From assembly GCA_950071955.1 (NCBI GenBank), contig CATMOC010000237.1, positions 1-6,243 on the forward strand: 6,243 nucleotides of DNA, written 5' to 3'. Shown one piece after another: positions 5,727 through 6,243 of the stretch. The notes under the pieces were generated by a model. It searched no databases and was not told the origin of the DNA. It saw nothing but the letters and a program-made list of their open reading frames with translations. Each line of letters starts with the position of its first letter. Positions within the stretch are counted from its first letter, which is position 1. Made by a program: the position numbers and the translations under genes. This DNA is from an uncultured Mesorhizobium sp. (GTDB lineage: Bacteria; Pseudomonadota; Alphaproteobacteria; Rhizobiales; Rhizobiaceae).

Positions 5727-6243
5727 ATGTCACGGCTGCTGATCGCGATGCTGTCGCTTTTCCTCTCCCTGCCGCTCGCCTCTCACGCGACACCCGTCGA
5801 GGGGCTTCTCCCCGAGCCACGCCTCGGCGACGATGGCCTCCACATCCAGGATTGGTTCCTGCAGTCGTTCCTCGATATCGGCGAAGACCTCGCCGAGGCG
5901 CAGGCGAACGGCAAGGGACTCGTGGTCGTGTTCGAACAGTCCGGCTGTCCCTATTGCCGCGAGATGCACCGCGTGAACCTGCGCGATGCCGCGATCGTCG
6001 AGCAGATCAAGGCGACGTTCGACGTGCTTCAACTCGACCTGCGCGGCAGCCGCAACGTGACCGACACGGATGGCGAGGAACTGCCGGAGCGTGAACTTGC
6101 CCGCAAATGGGGCGTGGTCTTCACGCCGACGCTCATCTTCATCCCGCAGGATGCAGATCCCGCGGGCAAACCGGCCAATATGGCGGCAGCGGCGGTCATG
6201 CCGGGCTACTTCAAGCCTTTCCACTTCGCGTCGATGTTCGACT
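5727..6243 (+). CDS. Periplasmic SoxW-like thioredoxin, partial at right edge
   Basis: The first 172 residues of a thioredoxin-fold protein. A signal peptide occupies about 1-21 (RLLIAMLSLFLSLPLASHA, cleavage after A21), so it acts in the periplasm. The redox motif is C74-P75-Y76-C77, preceded by VVVFEQSG and followed by REMHRVN, which is typical of the SoxW-like branch; the cis-proline is P134 in FTPT. The segment LARKWGVVFTPTLIF and the later MPGYFKPFHFASMF are also characteristic of that branch. SoxW proteins reduce periplasmic disulfides, in some organisms serving the Sox thiosulfate-oxidation system and receiving electrons through CcdA/SoxV-type membrane proteins. No sox gene is visible here, so a general thiol-disulfide role is equally possible. 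The ATG at 5727 has GGAAGG ten bases upstream. The C-terminus lies beyond the window. Confidence 0.88.
   Translation, partial: MSRLLIAMLSLFLSLPLASHATPVEGLLPEPRLGDDGLHIQDWFLQSFLDIGEDLAEAQANGKGLVVVFEQSGCPYCREMHRVNLRDAAIVEQIKATFDVLQLDLRGSRNVTDTDGEELPERELARKWGVVFTPTLIFIPQDADPAGKPANMAAAAVMPGYFKPFHFASMFD

Noticed and set aside
5606..6094. A plus-strand frame overlapping the thioredoxin gene
   Set aside because: It is arginine- and proline-rich, has no domain, and is out of frame with the clearly recognisable SoxW-like protein.
5727..6243. Start of a sox thiosulfate-oxidation cluster
   Set aside because: Only one SoxW-like gene is visible, and this branch of thioredoxins also occurs without sox genes. 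Nothing else here supports it.

Overview
The window is GC-rich and densely packed. Its gene families look alphaproteobacterial, most likely Hyphomicrobiales (Rhizobiales). That placement rests on general family resemblance and base composition, since no rRNA or other marker is present. Six protein genes run off the edges or lie inside the window with good support, plus one small secreted-peptide candidate.

Left edge (1-745, minus strand): one open frame that reads like two unrelated proteins joined. Residues 1 to about 170 match the N-terminal part of the DUF3422 family. Residues about 168 to 248 match the C-terminal phosphopantothenoylcysteine synthetase domain of CoaBC. The switch falls in a short segment (212-244) that could belong to either family. 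It is either a real recombination/fusion or an assembly chimera, and it is the most anomalous part of the window.

Centre (746-4581, plus strand): a compact lactate-utilisation operon. A 137-bp divergent intergenic region holds a 25-bp near-perfect inverted repeat just before a GntR-family FCD regulator (883-1707). That gene overlaps lutA (1704-2474) by 4 bases; lutB follows 2 bases later (2477-3913), and lutC overlaps lutB by 4 bases (3910-4581). LutA, LutB and LutC together form the iron-sulfur L-lactate oxidising system. Because the regulator is first and overlaps the enzymes, it is probably autoregulated and co-transcribed with them through the inverted repeat.

A PPP-family metallophosphatase (4582-5322) begins at a TTG that directly abuts the lutC stop codon, in the same frame, so it is probably the last gene of the operon. 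A hairpin at its 3' end may act as a terminator.

Right side (5323-6243): a small minus-strand gene candidate encoding a 46-residue secreted peptide (5364-5504), a divergent intergenic region with a ribosome-site-masking hairpin, and the start of a periplasmic SoxW-like thioredoxin (5727 to edge) with a CPYC active site. No tRNA, rRNA, CRISPR array, insertion sequence or prophage gene was seen.
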